A DNA stretch of 64,000 nt from Calycina herbarum (lineage: Eukaryota; Ascomycota; Leotiomycetes; Helotiales; Pezizellaceae): assembly GCA_001414485.1 (NCBI GenBank), contig LLEY01000145.1:99578-163577 (forward strand), given 5' to 3'. The number at the start of each line of letters is the position of its first letter. Within the stretch, counting starts at the first letter, position 1. The translations under genes and the position numbers were made by a program. Positions 1 through 10,179 of the stretch are shown here, one piece after another. Below the pieces are notes generated by a model. It ran no database searches and had not been told where the DNA came from. It saw only the letters and a list, made by a program, of their open reading frames with translations.

Positions 1-339
1 TTTTGGCTCCGTACTGTGCCAATGATTTCTGATCCCTAAGATTAGATTAGATCTCTTGGCGTCTGAAAGGGATCGCCCCACAACCTTTCCACTTGATTAC
101 AGATATTTTTTCTTCCCTGCAGAAACCGCGCGTATTTGGGTACGTTCTTTTGCTTTAAAGGTATATTTGGGGTTTTTTATTCTTTTCCTCCAGTTTGTCC
201 TTTCCAGGTCACTATATATATATCAGGTGACGACATTCAATGATCCTTCATAGTAGATGATGGATCAACTCCTTATTAAATAATGGATTGTGACCCTAGA
301 ATCAACCTCTGAGATACACTAGGACAAATCAAGCAAATA

Positions 340-640
340 GCCCGAGTACGAGAAACTTTGTACTCGTGACTCCTTTTTGGACCCCAAACTTGCTACTGGC
401 TTACTCTATGGTTGTTAGCTTACTCGTGGGTTGCTTTCGGGTTACTCGTTGCTCACTAGCTTACTCGCAACCCATTTTAGTCCCTAAACTTGTTTGGATT
501 ACTTAACATTTGCCAGCTTACTTATGGGTTACTACTGGCTTACTCGTTTTTTGATAGCTTACTCGCGACCTTACTTTTTGGCCCCCAAACTTTCTCTAGC
601 TTACTTGATAATTGATAGCTTACTAGTCACTCTTCTTTTG
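340..640. repeat. Degenerate minisatellite built on AGCTTACTCG
   Basis: About ten imperfect copies of a motif close to AGCTTACTCG occur at irregular spacing of roughly 20-40 bases, interleaved with phrases like GGCCCCCAAACTT. No convincing protein is encoded. The array lies just upstream of the solo LTR and may be part of an older element. Positions 1-340 hold no gene I can support; a 14-base stretch CCTTTCCAGGTCAC at 199-212 recurs inside the solo LTR at 837-850, so a second, unrecognisable LTR relic may lie there. Confidence 0.55.
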
Positions 641-727
641 GCCTCCAACTGGGTTACCCTTTGGTTACTCTCTATTCAGCAGCTTCTCTCTCTCTGTTAT
701 TCTACTGAAAGAAGTTGAAATGGTATC

Positions 728-888
728 TGTTGGTATGACTTGAGGTCATAAAACTGGTACCTAAACTGGTGCTCAAAGTGGTGTATTATTCATGTCTTGT
801 CTGTCAAAGTAGCTACGTAGGTCCTTCTTATATAACCCTTTCCAGGTCACGTGAAATGGCTACAAAGTAGCATTCACCTGAAACGACA
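728..888. mobile_element. Solo LTR of the same Ty1/copia family as the element at 54-60 kb
   Basis: The segment starts TGTTGGTATGACTT, which is identical to the start of the LTR at 54,167, and ends CGACA like that LTR, with a shared CATTCACC stretch near the end. It is 161 bases, against 170 for the intact LTRs. It is flanked by a perfect 5-base direct repeat GTATC (723-727 and 889-893), the target-site duplication length expected for an LTR element. No internal retrotransposon sequence is present, so it is a solo LTR left by LTR-LTR recombination. Its middle differs considerably from the 54 kb LTRs, suggesting an older or different subfamily copy. Confidence 0.8.
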
Positions 889-1315
889 GTATCAGTGAAT
901 GGCAATTTTTAAGATATCTTTGTTACCTTCACATGTCTAAGTTTTAAAGTTACAAAATAGAACATCGGACAACTTCATGCCATCGTCATCGTAGAAAATA
1001 TCTCAGTGTTCACTCGTATTTTTCAAGTGTTTCTATCCATAGTAAATTAATCATCACTCCATTGCGGGAGCATAAACCTGTGCTACGCAATAACCAAAGC
1101 CATGAAGCCAAGTCCCCATTCCCGTAGTAAAAATACTCCCCAAACCAAAATATTCAATCCCATAGCCAAAAATTGAATCCCCAAGAGAGAGTACCGCTCA
1201 AATCCACTACCCCTCCACCAAGTATTCAAACCCCTAGAGACGAACCCATGACCTATTTGCTAGCTTTCACTCTCCCATTCAACTACCCATTAAAGAAATA
1301 CCCCAGACGAAAAAC

Positions 1316-1964
1316 TCAAAGTCCACACCAACCAGCATCAGGCCTCTTGACGATAACTTTATAACGCTCAGTATCAAAAGCCTGTCCACAAGTATAAAAA
1401 GTGCCATATGACGCATCCGAATTGCCTTGGAAAAGATAGCATTCGTTGAAGATGCTCTCGGCGTATGAAGCGAGATAATCGGCATCGGGATTGATATAAT
1501 AATCGTTCTTATGGTACGTTAGTAAGTTCTGGTAAGTGAAGTTGGTGGGGGGGGGGGTTTATATCGTTGCAGAGAACCAGTTCTATATCACCCTGGCAAG
1601 ATATTTGAAGGCATGAATGGCCGTAGATACCGTTCCTACCGCCGAGTGCTCTCAAGGCCGCTACTGCTCTTTTGAGATAGTCGTATTCGCCCATTGCCCA
1701 ATCTCGTCCGTTAGATCAACAGCAGTGAACAACGTCCTTGAGATTTTCTCAGTTTCTATCATACTGCTTCAGCTTTGATTTATAGTGCTTACCTTGTTTC
1801 TTGTGCTCAGCTTACGTCCTTGAAGAGAGTGGGTGATGGCTGGAGTTGGAGATGCGAATGTCTGAAAGATACTTGTAAGAAGAAGGGTTCGGTTGGATGC
1901 AAGGTTAAATACGAACCAGGGTGATGAGGCCAATAAGACCTAGAATTACCAATAGCGGATTCAT
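1316..1964 (-). CDS. Candidate small secreted cysteine-containing protein (exons only partly resolved)
   Basis: Function unknown. A first exon at 1917-1964 encodes a signal-peptide-like MNPLLVILGLIGLITL and ends at GTTCGT. An intron with acceptor TTTCAG leads to an exon beginning at 1861 (TFASPTPAITHSLQG), which has two possible GTAAGC donors (one at 1792). A later exon includes 1578-1694 (MGEYDYLKRAVAALRALGG..., with Cys in HSCLQISCQ and VLC). The last exon, 1316-1507, follows a TTACTAACG branch site and TAAG acceptor; it encodes 63 residues with three further Cys and ends PDAGWCGL. Joining exon 2 to the GEYDY exon in frame is uncertain: the intervening sequence has an alternative open frame (TAVDLTDEIGQW), so this may be a frameshifted pseudogene. 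An effector-like secreted protein is an inference from signal peptide, size and cysteines only. Positions 894-1315 hold nothing I recognise. Confidence 0.4.
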
Positions 1965-3400
1965 GATCGCGAGTTGCATGGATAAAAGTAGCGAAGTGAT
2001 CTTGGCCAGCTGTTAAGCGAAGGCTTCCTTGAAGTTGGGGCTGTAAATATTGGGTTGTAAGAATAATTTGAGGATACGCTTTAACTTGGAACTTTAGACA
2101 TCTAGAGCTATTAAATACAATTGAATCGCGCCAGTACCACCGTGGGAAGGAGTCGTATGTCTGTTTGGGAGGAAGTGAATACACAAAGCCTTGCTATACC
2201 AGGGCTCAGCTCCAGGGCTTATCTATCAAGTACGAACCTACAGCTGACTTTTGCAAGTGATCCTTATTAGAGCAAGTGAATAGAGGGGATGAAAAGTAAG
2301 TTCATAGGAACTCGTTCCACTTCCGGGTTAACCCGAATGAGAAGATAAGAAGTGATAAAGTAGCCTATGTCCTTGCGTGGATATAGGGTTTCTTTGTTGG
2401 GAAACAAACACAAAGTTCACAACACCAAGTGCTGTGATTCAATTTCTCCAAGCGAAAGATCTACTTCTTAACTCGATATAATACCCAAATGTACAGCTAG
2501 ACCGGCGATGTTGACTCAGCCCATGACTTTCGCTCCAAAGTCCCCCGTTCTCTTATTCTTTAATCTAGCACCAAGGGGCCTTATCGGGAGGCGAAATGGC
2601 TTCTTTCATCTTTTTGGAGGCTTTTCTTCGATAATTCTATTCATGATTTACAAAAGGGTTGTACCCTTGGTTGTTTTCCAACCTGGAGTTGAAGAACCCG
2701 AGCTCGATGTGAAGTGCTCTTGATCTTTCCAACTCTCTTATTGTTCAATATTCTTGCTATTCACCTTTCACTCTCTTGATTCAGATGTTTCTGGGAAGTT
2801 TCGTTTTAAAGCGATCAAAGTTGTGGTCATTATTCTCATCACATGGTACTTCCCCAATTGACCAAAAAGCCATTTTCCATTTTAATTACTCTTGAGAACC
2901 GAGAAATCAGTTTGTGATGCTTCACCTTGGCTTAGGACCCGAAGTTAGAGTCTTGAGTCGGTGTGCCTAAGAGTTATAGCAAGAAAAGGTAGTGGGAAAT
3001 TTTATTGACAGGTGGAAATAGGGCTCGTCAAGTGGTGGTATGGATTTGCGTACCACAATTCCAATCCTCACTTGGAAAAATATCAGAAACCACCACGGAG
3101 TAAGTTTTCACGAAAACCCAAACAAAAAATAGCCGCCACGTTTCCCGGCTGTTCGATCGAAGTACATAAGTGCGCAAGAAATGTCCATGGTAATCGTGTT
3201 AGAAACATCTTGGAGTGAGGCTTATTTTCACTTCAGAATGGTTCCACTTTTTGCATTGAGCAAACACTGGGGCAAAAAAATGTTCTCAAGAGTTGTAACA
3301 CGTTGTTTCACTGTTACGGATTTCAAACTTCATTGTTCCCTTTATTGAAACATCTCGCTTTTCAAATCAACCCCCCTTGGCGAAATATAATGGACCCGTT
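1965..3400. other. No supportable gene
   Basis: Both strands were read. Short open frames occur, for example 2508-2723 on plus, but none has a recognisable domain, a convincing splice structure or a paralogue in the window. No repeat structure stands out. Confidence 0.4.
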
Positions 3401-3412
3401 GCTTCCACTTCA

Positions 3413-3735
3413 ATGTTCCGATTCGTAAAGAAAGTACAGGCAGCGTATCAACCATTGTATAGGGATCGACTTAATGAGATGGAAGGCGGAGCAAAGGTGT
3501 CTCGCTACCCGAGTCGCCACCTTCAAGATACCAATATTCCCTATTTCACCCATCACCGTCCAACGGATAGAACTACGGTCCGAATAAAGAGGAGGATATT
3601 GTCCACCAGATTGCCGAACTCGAAAAATGGATGTCTGATGGACGCGCTAAGAATCCTCCGTGCCAACTGCTTCGCAAAATCGTTAGAGAGCCCAATTTGG
3701 ATGCTGAGGAACTTACCAAACTTCTTCAACTATGA
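3413..3735 (+). pseudogene. Decayed coding remnant of unknown family
   Basis: Protein-like sequence continues only if the reading frame is changed. The first part reads MFRFVKKVQAAYQPLYRD in one frame. The last part, in another frame, reads KEEDIVHQIAELEKWMSD and then REPNLDAEELTKLLQL before a TGA at 3733-3735. An in-frame TAG lies just upstream of the second part (SNG-stop-NYGPNK), compatible with CAG-to-TAG decay. The family is not recognised. It could also be a spliced gene whose introns I failed to place. Confidence 0.35.
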
Positions 3736-4003
3736 ATTGGAGCCAGCAAATATTTCCTCGGCCAAAGATCATGCTTCAGGGTTGTGATTGTTTCGAGAGG
3801 AACCAACAAAGACGTGCGCTAGCATTTGATATCGGCACTAGTGTGATTGTAGGCTCGTAACATGGGACAGTGATGGGCGTATTTGCTAGCTTTAGGATCG
3901 AATCAAACAATGCCTAAAACATGGACTGGGTCGCGATAGACATAGAAGAAGTCCACTTGGTCGTGATTATCGAATACAAGATATCCCCAGAATGGACCTG
4001 ATC

Positions 4004-4415
4004 TTACAACATGTCGGAGATTGTATTGGGGGAGAGGGGGAACACATCATTCATCCTCGTCCTCTTCGTCCTCATCCCAAGGTATGGGGTCTGCCTCGGT
4101 TCCCATATCACATACCAGGATACAATGGGTGCTACGTATGATTGTAGAAAAGCTGGGAAGAATTCGGTGATTCTGTCGCTCTCATTTACCCACTGTATAA
4201 CTCGTTCTCGTTGGTGTTGTTCTACCAATCTTCTCACTCTAACCTCCCGAGCTGATCTTCGAAATCCACGAATATGGTTAATTACGTGGGTGTCGAGTGG
4301 TTGTTCAACTTGTTTGAGAGCTCCTCTGGATTTCCGAGGCATCTGTAATTTAGATTGTCAGCGAGGAAGCCGGAATTGGAGTCACCTCCTCCTTGCGAGC
4401 AGAAGAATTCTCCAT
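4004..4415 (-). CDS. Candidate small two-exon gene, function unknown
   Basis: A short exon at 4386-4415 ([10 protein letters not shown]) ends at GTGACT. A 43-base intron, with CTGACAAT near its 3' end and acceptor TACAG, joins in phase to 4342 ([16 protein letters not shown]). The product would be about 122 residues, basic and Arg-rich in the middle ([20 protein letters not shown]), with no domain I know. An overlapping frame near the end gives a run of Asp/Glu (DEDEEDEDE) before a stop, so the true 3' end may lie in that frame, via a frameshift or a missed intron. The tiny first exon resembles those of the genes at 21.5 and 23.3 kb. Support is only the open frame and splice sites. Confidence 0.3.
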
Positions 4416-5184
4416 CGTTCGGTCGCAACTACTTTCACTGTCTCGTTGGTATCTTCTCGCGCATCTCCGAGTATTACTTGTAGGTGTATCTATCGTTAAG
4501 TGTGGAGTAAGCTGAGATAGTTGATGTTCCGATAACTGGGAATTGGGAGTAAGTCAAATGTTAGGACATTTTGAATATGATCTGACTGATGCTTTGGAAT
4601 CTAGCGCCGTTCAGAAGTAGTGATAAGAGTTTTACAATTGTCATACGACCTGGCGTACCTTTGGAAAACCGGTTAGCGCATAATGATATTTGGTTTGGCT
4701 CTAAAGATTCACTCACCTCGTTTGCAAGAAAGGCACAGTCCTGCACCAGCTACTCCGGGGATATCGGCCCAGTGTTGGTGTGAGGATTCGAAGGTAGTTA
4801 TATATTCGACGACAAGAGAACTATCAAACGCAATTTAGCACAAGTTCCCTTAAATTTCCGAATATGGAAAAGGCGGATCCTTACCATCTTATCTTGGCTC
4901 AGTATCGTAGTGATTGTCGTTTTGCTGAAGAGCAGAACCGAAACATAACTTCTCAGTAGTTAAACATCATCCCAAAATCCGAATTTTTCTTGGAGTACCC
5001 TGGCTGAGACAAAAAATATGAATTTGTCTCCGAGGCTTAAGCGAGGTGTGAGTAAGTAATTGGCAAGTGCTCCCAGAGTGAGACCTGGAGGAGCCCAGGG
5101 GCCAGTGGATAGAGTCGTGCCTGGGAATTCCCTTTTTTCATCTGCGTGGTCGGTTCTTTCGACGAAAAGCTTTAACTGTCGTTC

Positions 5185-5442
5185 TCATCGAGCTGCGAAT
5201 CCGAGGAAGGATTGCATCGTGGATGGCGCGGTTGGGATCGTTGTGGGGTTTGTTGTTTTGGGATGTGTGACTTGGGACTGCTTTGGAGCAGTCTCCTGCT
5301 CCCTTGCCACTGGTGGAACCGAAAGGAAGGTTGTAACCTCCTTCAGAAGCGAGATGCGATTTTTGACAGAGCGAGGGTTTTCGTGTCCAAGGGCTGTAGC
5401 TTCAAAGTACCCATCTTCCGAGCTTTCAGCTAATCTCCCCAA
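5185..5442 (-). pseudogene. Diverged copy of the Lys/Ala-rich family (copy 1)
   Basis: The stretch encoding GYFEATAL and, further on, LSVPPVARE matches at nucleotide level the reverse strand around 6,240-6,400 (GYFEAATVARS; CCTTTCGGTTCCACCAGT). Downstream the similarity to copies 2 and 3 breaks down and the lysine-rich tail seen there is absent. No start codon with a good context and no complete gene structure are visible, so this looks like a truncated relic of the same family. Confidence 0.4.
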
Positions 5443-6034
5443 GATATCTGCCCATGGTTCTTGATTGGGCGTCGTAGTTGTCGGCCTTAGAAATACGAGG
5501 GAACGGGCTTTGGATGGCCAATCGACCTTGTTTCAAAAATGTAATCTCCAACTCCTCGCCCTTGGCAAAACGTAAACGTCCCAAAAAAGTGATTCTTTCG
5601 TCAAGAACACTTCAACCATGGAAGTTATTGGTAAGAAGAAAGGCCGATAGAAACTTCGAAACGAAATCTACTTGTTTGGTATATCCATGGATACTGTCGA
5701 GAAAGAAAGAAGCATTATTTCGATAAACTCTAGCATCCGGGTATTGCAACGAAATATTTCTGGTCCGCTTTAGCCTTCTTAGCACGATGAAGACTGTGTT
5801 ATCATCCGGCATTCCGCCCTCGATATAATATGCGTCCAACCTCTCCAAGGATCTACCAACCAAGAACCCTCTCAACGCGACGACACCCGAGAACAGAAAG
5901 AAGGATCGTCCAATGTCGATGGTAAGTTTATGAGTCCTGGACTTTCCTTCGCCGACAAGGTTTCATGTTAGTTTGCTGTTTTAAATTTGTTGATGGAAGG
6001 GAATGAATATGTACCTCCCCCAGCGTCCTCCTTT

Positions 6035-6310
6035 TCCACGTCAGCTTTAGCCTCTGGGGCATCAAGATGAGTGAACTAGAACCACCACCACCACTAGAAA
6101 GAGTAGCTCCTCGTCAGAAGCGGAATCCTTCTTCTTTGACTTTGCGGCCTTTAGGAGGTTCTTGGCGGGTGCTTTCTTTGCGGCTGGCTCCTTCTTGGTC
6201 TTGGTGACTTGGGACATGTCGGGAGTTGACTTGGTGGAAGCGGCGCCAGCAGAGCTGTCAGCTGCTCCCTTGCCAGCACTGGTGGAACCGAAAGGAAGGC
6301 TGTTATTCTT
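6035..6310 (-). pseudogene. Lys/Ala-rich chromatin-protein-like remnant (copy 2)
   Basis: Reads KGAADSSAGAASTKSTP, then VTKTKKEPAAKKAPAK, SKKKDSASDEE, and after about 47 extra bases DAPEAKADVEKEDAG. The same order without the extra bases is present in copy 3 at 15.6-16.0 kb, so the 47-base stretch, which puts the two halves in different frames, looks like an insertion in this copy. The lysine/alanine/proline composition with an acidic tail resembles linker-histone-like or other nuclear basic proteins, but no globular domain is visible and I assign no function. Confidence 0.45.
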
Positions 6311-6450
6311 CTTTAGAACTGAGATACGGTTTTAGACCGAGCGACGGTTGCCGCTTCAAAGTACCCTCTTCCTTCGCTTTTAGCTGAACTCCCCAAGATA
6401 TTTGCCAATGGATCTTGTTTGAATGTCATAGCTATCGGCCAGCCAGCCTC

Positions 6451-6678
6451 TCATTCCTTTCGCTGCACAACAGCTCGGCCAAAAAAGGCGTCACGACCTC
6501 CTTCTCCATACTGGAGGACCTCGAAGTACCTCAAGTTGGGGGCAATTATGGCCGCATGAGTCCTCTCGTTGTATTCGCTTTGGAGGATGGCGAAGTGTTG
6601 GCTGGCGGTGGGGAAGCTGCTGGTCGGGATCTTTGGCATAAATGCCAGCTTGATTGAGAAGCGATTAGTGTGGGTCAT
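6451..6678 (-). CDS. Short open frame, function unknown
   Basis: A 75-residue frame starts at an ATG at 6678 preceded by CACCAAA, a good fungal start context, and reads MTHTNRFSIKLAFMPKIP and later YNERTHAAIIAPNLRYFEVL. It lies just upstream, on the same strand, of copy 2 of the Lys/Ala-rich family and could be a 5' exon of that decayed gene. No domain is recognised. It could be chance. Confidence 0.22.
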   Translation of the reverse strand: MTHTNRFSIKLAFMPKIPTSSFPTASQHFAILQSEYNERTHAAIIAPNLRYFEVLQYGEGGRDAFFGRAVVQRKE

Positions 6679-6679
6679 T

Positions 6680-7880
6680 TTGGTGGTAGTGGGCGAGCTG
6701 ACGGCGAAGTGAGTAAAAATTGCAGAGATTCATGGGAAACGTACCTTTGTCTTCCACCTCAGATGATTCCTCAAGAAGGGCATTCCCCTTATTCCTGTTC
6801 AATTTGTTAGAAAGTATACCTAGATATTTATTTATAAAGAGTGGATGCAGGAACAGTTTTTGGCATGAGTTCCCAGAGCTATCGTCCGCCAAAGTTCTGA
6901 ATAATGTGTCCCCCCCCCCCCGGAGCAAGGGCTTCTATTCGAGGGTAGTAGTAGATTCGGTGATACTTACTGAATCGAGGACAAGAAACCTATCATTAGC
7001 AAGTTAGCAAAATGGGCAAAATTGGGCACATGTCTTCAGCAATTCAGCAGAGAAAGAATTTATCATGGACAAACTTTGACTCAACACGGCGATATCTACT
7101 TACCAGATAAGGAATAAGTAAAGGTGTTGTACTTTCGTACAGTCCTGGCGTAAAGAAGATGAGGCGATTGCCAAGTCTATTTATGCCACCACAATTTAAC
7201 CGAGGGAATAGCAAAGGGAGAACGGCTACAGCCTTCACCACCGAAAACGAGCATGGTGTTTGGTGCAGTCATCTGATCTAACATCATCATCTCAGGGCCA
7301 GATTGCTGATGGTGCGTAGAATCATTGGGATACTCTACAGGCATCGAAGTTGGATATGTTCTTCGCCGGGTGCTGAAGGGGTTGGGTTCGGTTCTCGGTC
7401 TAGACTGTCCATACAGATCCTCCCTGCATGCCGCTTCCATCAGCGTATCCTACGTACTGTTGTTCGTTCAAAGTCCGAGGTAGAAGAGCGTATTCTTAGC
7501 TGGTGAGAACCAGCTTGTTGTGACCAGACGGAGGTTGAGGCGAGGGTCGTTTTGGTGGCAGTAGGCCAGCCCGAGGAGGAAGTTGCTGTTGACCCTCGAA
7601 CATGTAAGATGCTTAGAAAACATGGCCAGAGTGGTTCGTCAACATGCCGTCATTGTCGACGGAAGCTTGATCATGGTTGCTTTGATAATGTTGCAATACC
7701 ATCTCTAAACCCACCTTTCTCCCCATTCATTGTTGACAACCCCACCCCGTCTGAAACGAGCTATATAACTCGTTAGTTTGACCCAAAAGAGTGAGTAGCT
7801 TGAAGTACTCACAGATCTTTCGGACAAGTTTGCTATTGGTTGACCGATCTGGTTGTTTAGGGACGAATGTAATGAGCGTC
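6680..7880. other. No supportable gene
   Basis: Contains a C homopolymer at 6908-6919 and scattered short frames on both strands, none with a recognisable domain. The minus-strand frame at 7177-7440 is Pro/Met-rich and unassigned. Confidence 0.35.
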
Positions 7881-7884
7881 CTAA

Positions 7885-7966
7885 AGTACGGCGTTCCAAA
7901 TGCACCAAGCTCCAAAAACTACTGAATCGCAAATCGCAAATCGCAAATCGTAAGTCACAATTCGCG
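7885..7966. repeat. Dispersed repeat end with AATCGCA tandem units
   Basis: TGCACCAAGCTCCAAAAACT is followed by GAATCGC and then by three 8-base AAATCGCA-type units. The same arrangement recurs at 20,716-20,770, 28,356-28,420, 28,903-28,986 (inverted) and 30,771-30,850. At 28.4/28.9 kb the two copies face each other, so this is probably a terminal sequence of a non-autonomous DNA transposon. Positions 7,970-8,930 otherwise hold nothing I can support. Confidence 0.55.
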
Positions 7967-9552
7967 GGTCTGTTGAGTGTCAGGTCAGGCTCGCTTAAGG
8001 GTGGTATAGGGGGAGTTGGAGAGGACGAGAAAAGTTACTCGAGAGAAGGATCGGGTTCTCTTGATGGCGTCCTTGACCTTGCAATGCGTCAGTCTTGATC
8101 TAAAAAAAGGGGAGGGAACAGGCCAAACATACTCTCTCAGCCGCGCATACACCTCTTTAATTCCTCGTTCGTAGTCAATAGCGGTTCCTCGCTGGTCAAA
8201 CTCCTATGAAAGGTTAGGAGCCGCAATTGCGAGATCAAGAGAAAAGTAATGCGGAGGGGAGACTTACAACCGTGCCAACAACCTTCATAACATCCTCCCA
8301 CAAAAGACCAAAAGCCTCCCCATTGTACGAAAGCTTTGCGCTCCATCCCCGCATCTCCTTCCGCATCGTCACTGCTTTCTCGTAATATCAGAGCTCCGAA
8401 TCAATGAACCCCGAGTAACACGAGTTTCATCCTCCTCTCTCAACTCATCGATTCATTCCGACTATCCACCAACTTTCTCTGGTATTGCCGCATGTCTCTC
8501 AAAACTTTCCACGAGTTGGACTGCCCCGCCAAAACAAGGGAAGGTCTCTGAGGACCAGAATCCTGGAGATGTAGTAAAAGTAACAGCCTCGGAGCGTTTC
8601 CGGACGAGATTCTCAGATTTTATGCTTCTGGGTGCTAGGGGATAGGGGTTTTCGAAGTGTGAGCAAGATTCTTGTATGCAGTTATAGTTATGACTTCTTT
8701 CTTCGTAATGAAAATCTTCCTCTTCAGATGCCTCCGATCCTTCGGGGAGAGGGATTGATTTTGCCCGGGTTGGGCTCGTACGGGAGCACCGTCGGCTGTC
8801 CACTCTACTGCGCTCAAGTTAACGCATTGTAGGAATAACAAAAGAAAGGTGGTGCCGGCCAGGTTCCCCTAAGGAACCGAGTCTGACGACATTCGGTATG
8901 TGATGGAGCAATCTTCCCATGCCTTGTAATGGTCCGGCAACATTCTCCTCCCTATCCCTGCCCCCGAGACCCATGCGCTCCACAAAATGCCTATATGGGC
9001 CCTTGATACGTGATACGATTTATTTATCTTCTCAGATTTACCCAAGGATTGAATATTTGAACTCCTCACAGAGTTCTAGGAGGACATTTAGCCGGCGCCA
9101 TATTTTTCCCAGAGTTGAGAACTTGCCATAGGTGGCAAGGGTAAGATTTGCGGCTACGCCTCGGATATTGGGTGCAGCGTTGTCACTATGTGCAGTTGTC
9201 TTCATTTGGATCATCTGGTTGCATGGGCCCTGGCATCGACTTCGTTTGTTGCCAAGATAGTTGGAGCCAGTTGGGGCAGCAACAAGAAAGGCGGAGCGAT
9301 GAACGGGGAGCTAGGGGGTCCAACAACTCCACCAGCGGGAAAGGGGGTATACAGTTCTGCCGACCATAAAGGTAACTACAGTTTGGTTGTAGGAGTAATC
9401 CCGAAGAGAGAAGTCGGAGAAAGCAGGCCATCAGAGGGTCTGCCATGGACACTTGATGGAAACCACCCAGAGTCGGTCGAGCTGGGTAGGGAAACATGCC
9501 AGGCATCTTCCAATTAGCCGGGTATTGTTATGAGTCGATTTGACTGGAGAGT

Positions 9553-10101
9553 TCATAGGAGAAGGGGCGTTGTGTATGTGCCAGTTGGAGATTCGATATA
9601 TTCGACGTCATCGTCGGCACTGCCAACTACAGTCTCCTCGAAGTAGCCTCCAAAGGTTGGCCGAGTGTTGTTTTCGACGCTTTGCATAACGCCAAACTCC
9701 TTCATAGTAGTGCTATTGTCAACTGGCGAAAATTCATCTCCAACGCTATCATCGATTGCCATATTGTTCTCACTGGTACTACTTTCCTCATTCAACTTGG
9801 ATTACTCCTGCTCCATCATCTTTCTAACATCTGGTCAACGCATGACTTGAGAATACACGCCACCGACCGATCTTGGCTGAAGAACATGAGTTGTCCTGAC
9901 TGTTCCATTTTCAACAATGTTCCCAGCAGACTTCAAACTGGTCGTTCGGTTTTCATGCAGCTCTTGGAGAGCCAATCGTGGTGGTGGTGCATTATGGCTT
10001 CCTGTATTCTGCTGCCCAGAATTGGCATTTAATTGGGCAATCTGTACCATCCATTCTCCGAGTTTTCTACCATAGGCTTTGTCAGGCCAAGCACTTTTCA
10101 A
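9553..10101 (-). pseudogene. Pseudogene copy A of a local unknown gene family (YGRKLGEWMV)
   Basis: One reading frame is protein-like across the whole stretch but is broken by TGA at 9835-9837 and TAA at 9802-9804. It reads YGRKLGEWMVQIAQ, a Pro-rich piece, VYSQVMR-stop-PDVRKMMEQE-stop-SKLNEESST, and ends in an acidic Ser/Thr-rich tail (GSADDDVEYIESPTGTY). Both stops can be produced by single C-to-T changes (CGA to TGA, CAA to TAA), as RIP would make. Copy B at 12.2-12.7 kb shares YGRKLGEWMV[QH]IAQ and the EKC motif just upstream. Function unknown; the CPDCRKH motif in copy B hints at metal binding. Confidence 0.5.
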
Positions 10102-10179
10102 CGTCTACACTGAGAGACATCTGGTCGTGCAACTCTTTTGGGAGAAAAACGCCTAGAGTTGTTGGACTTCGTTGGTGTG

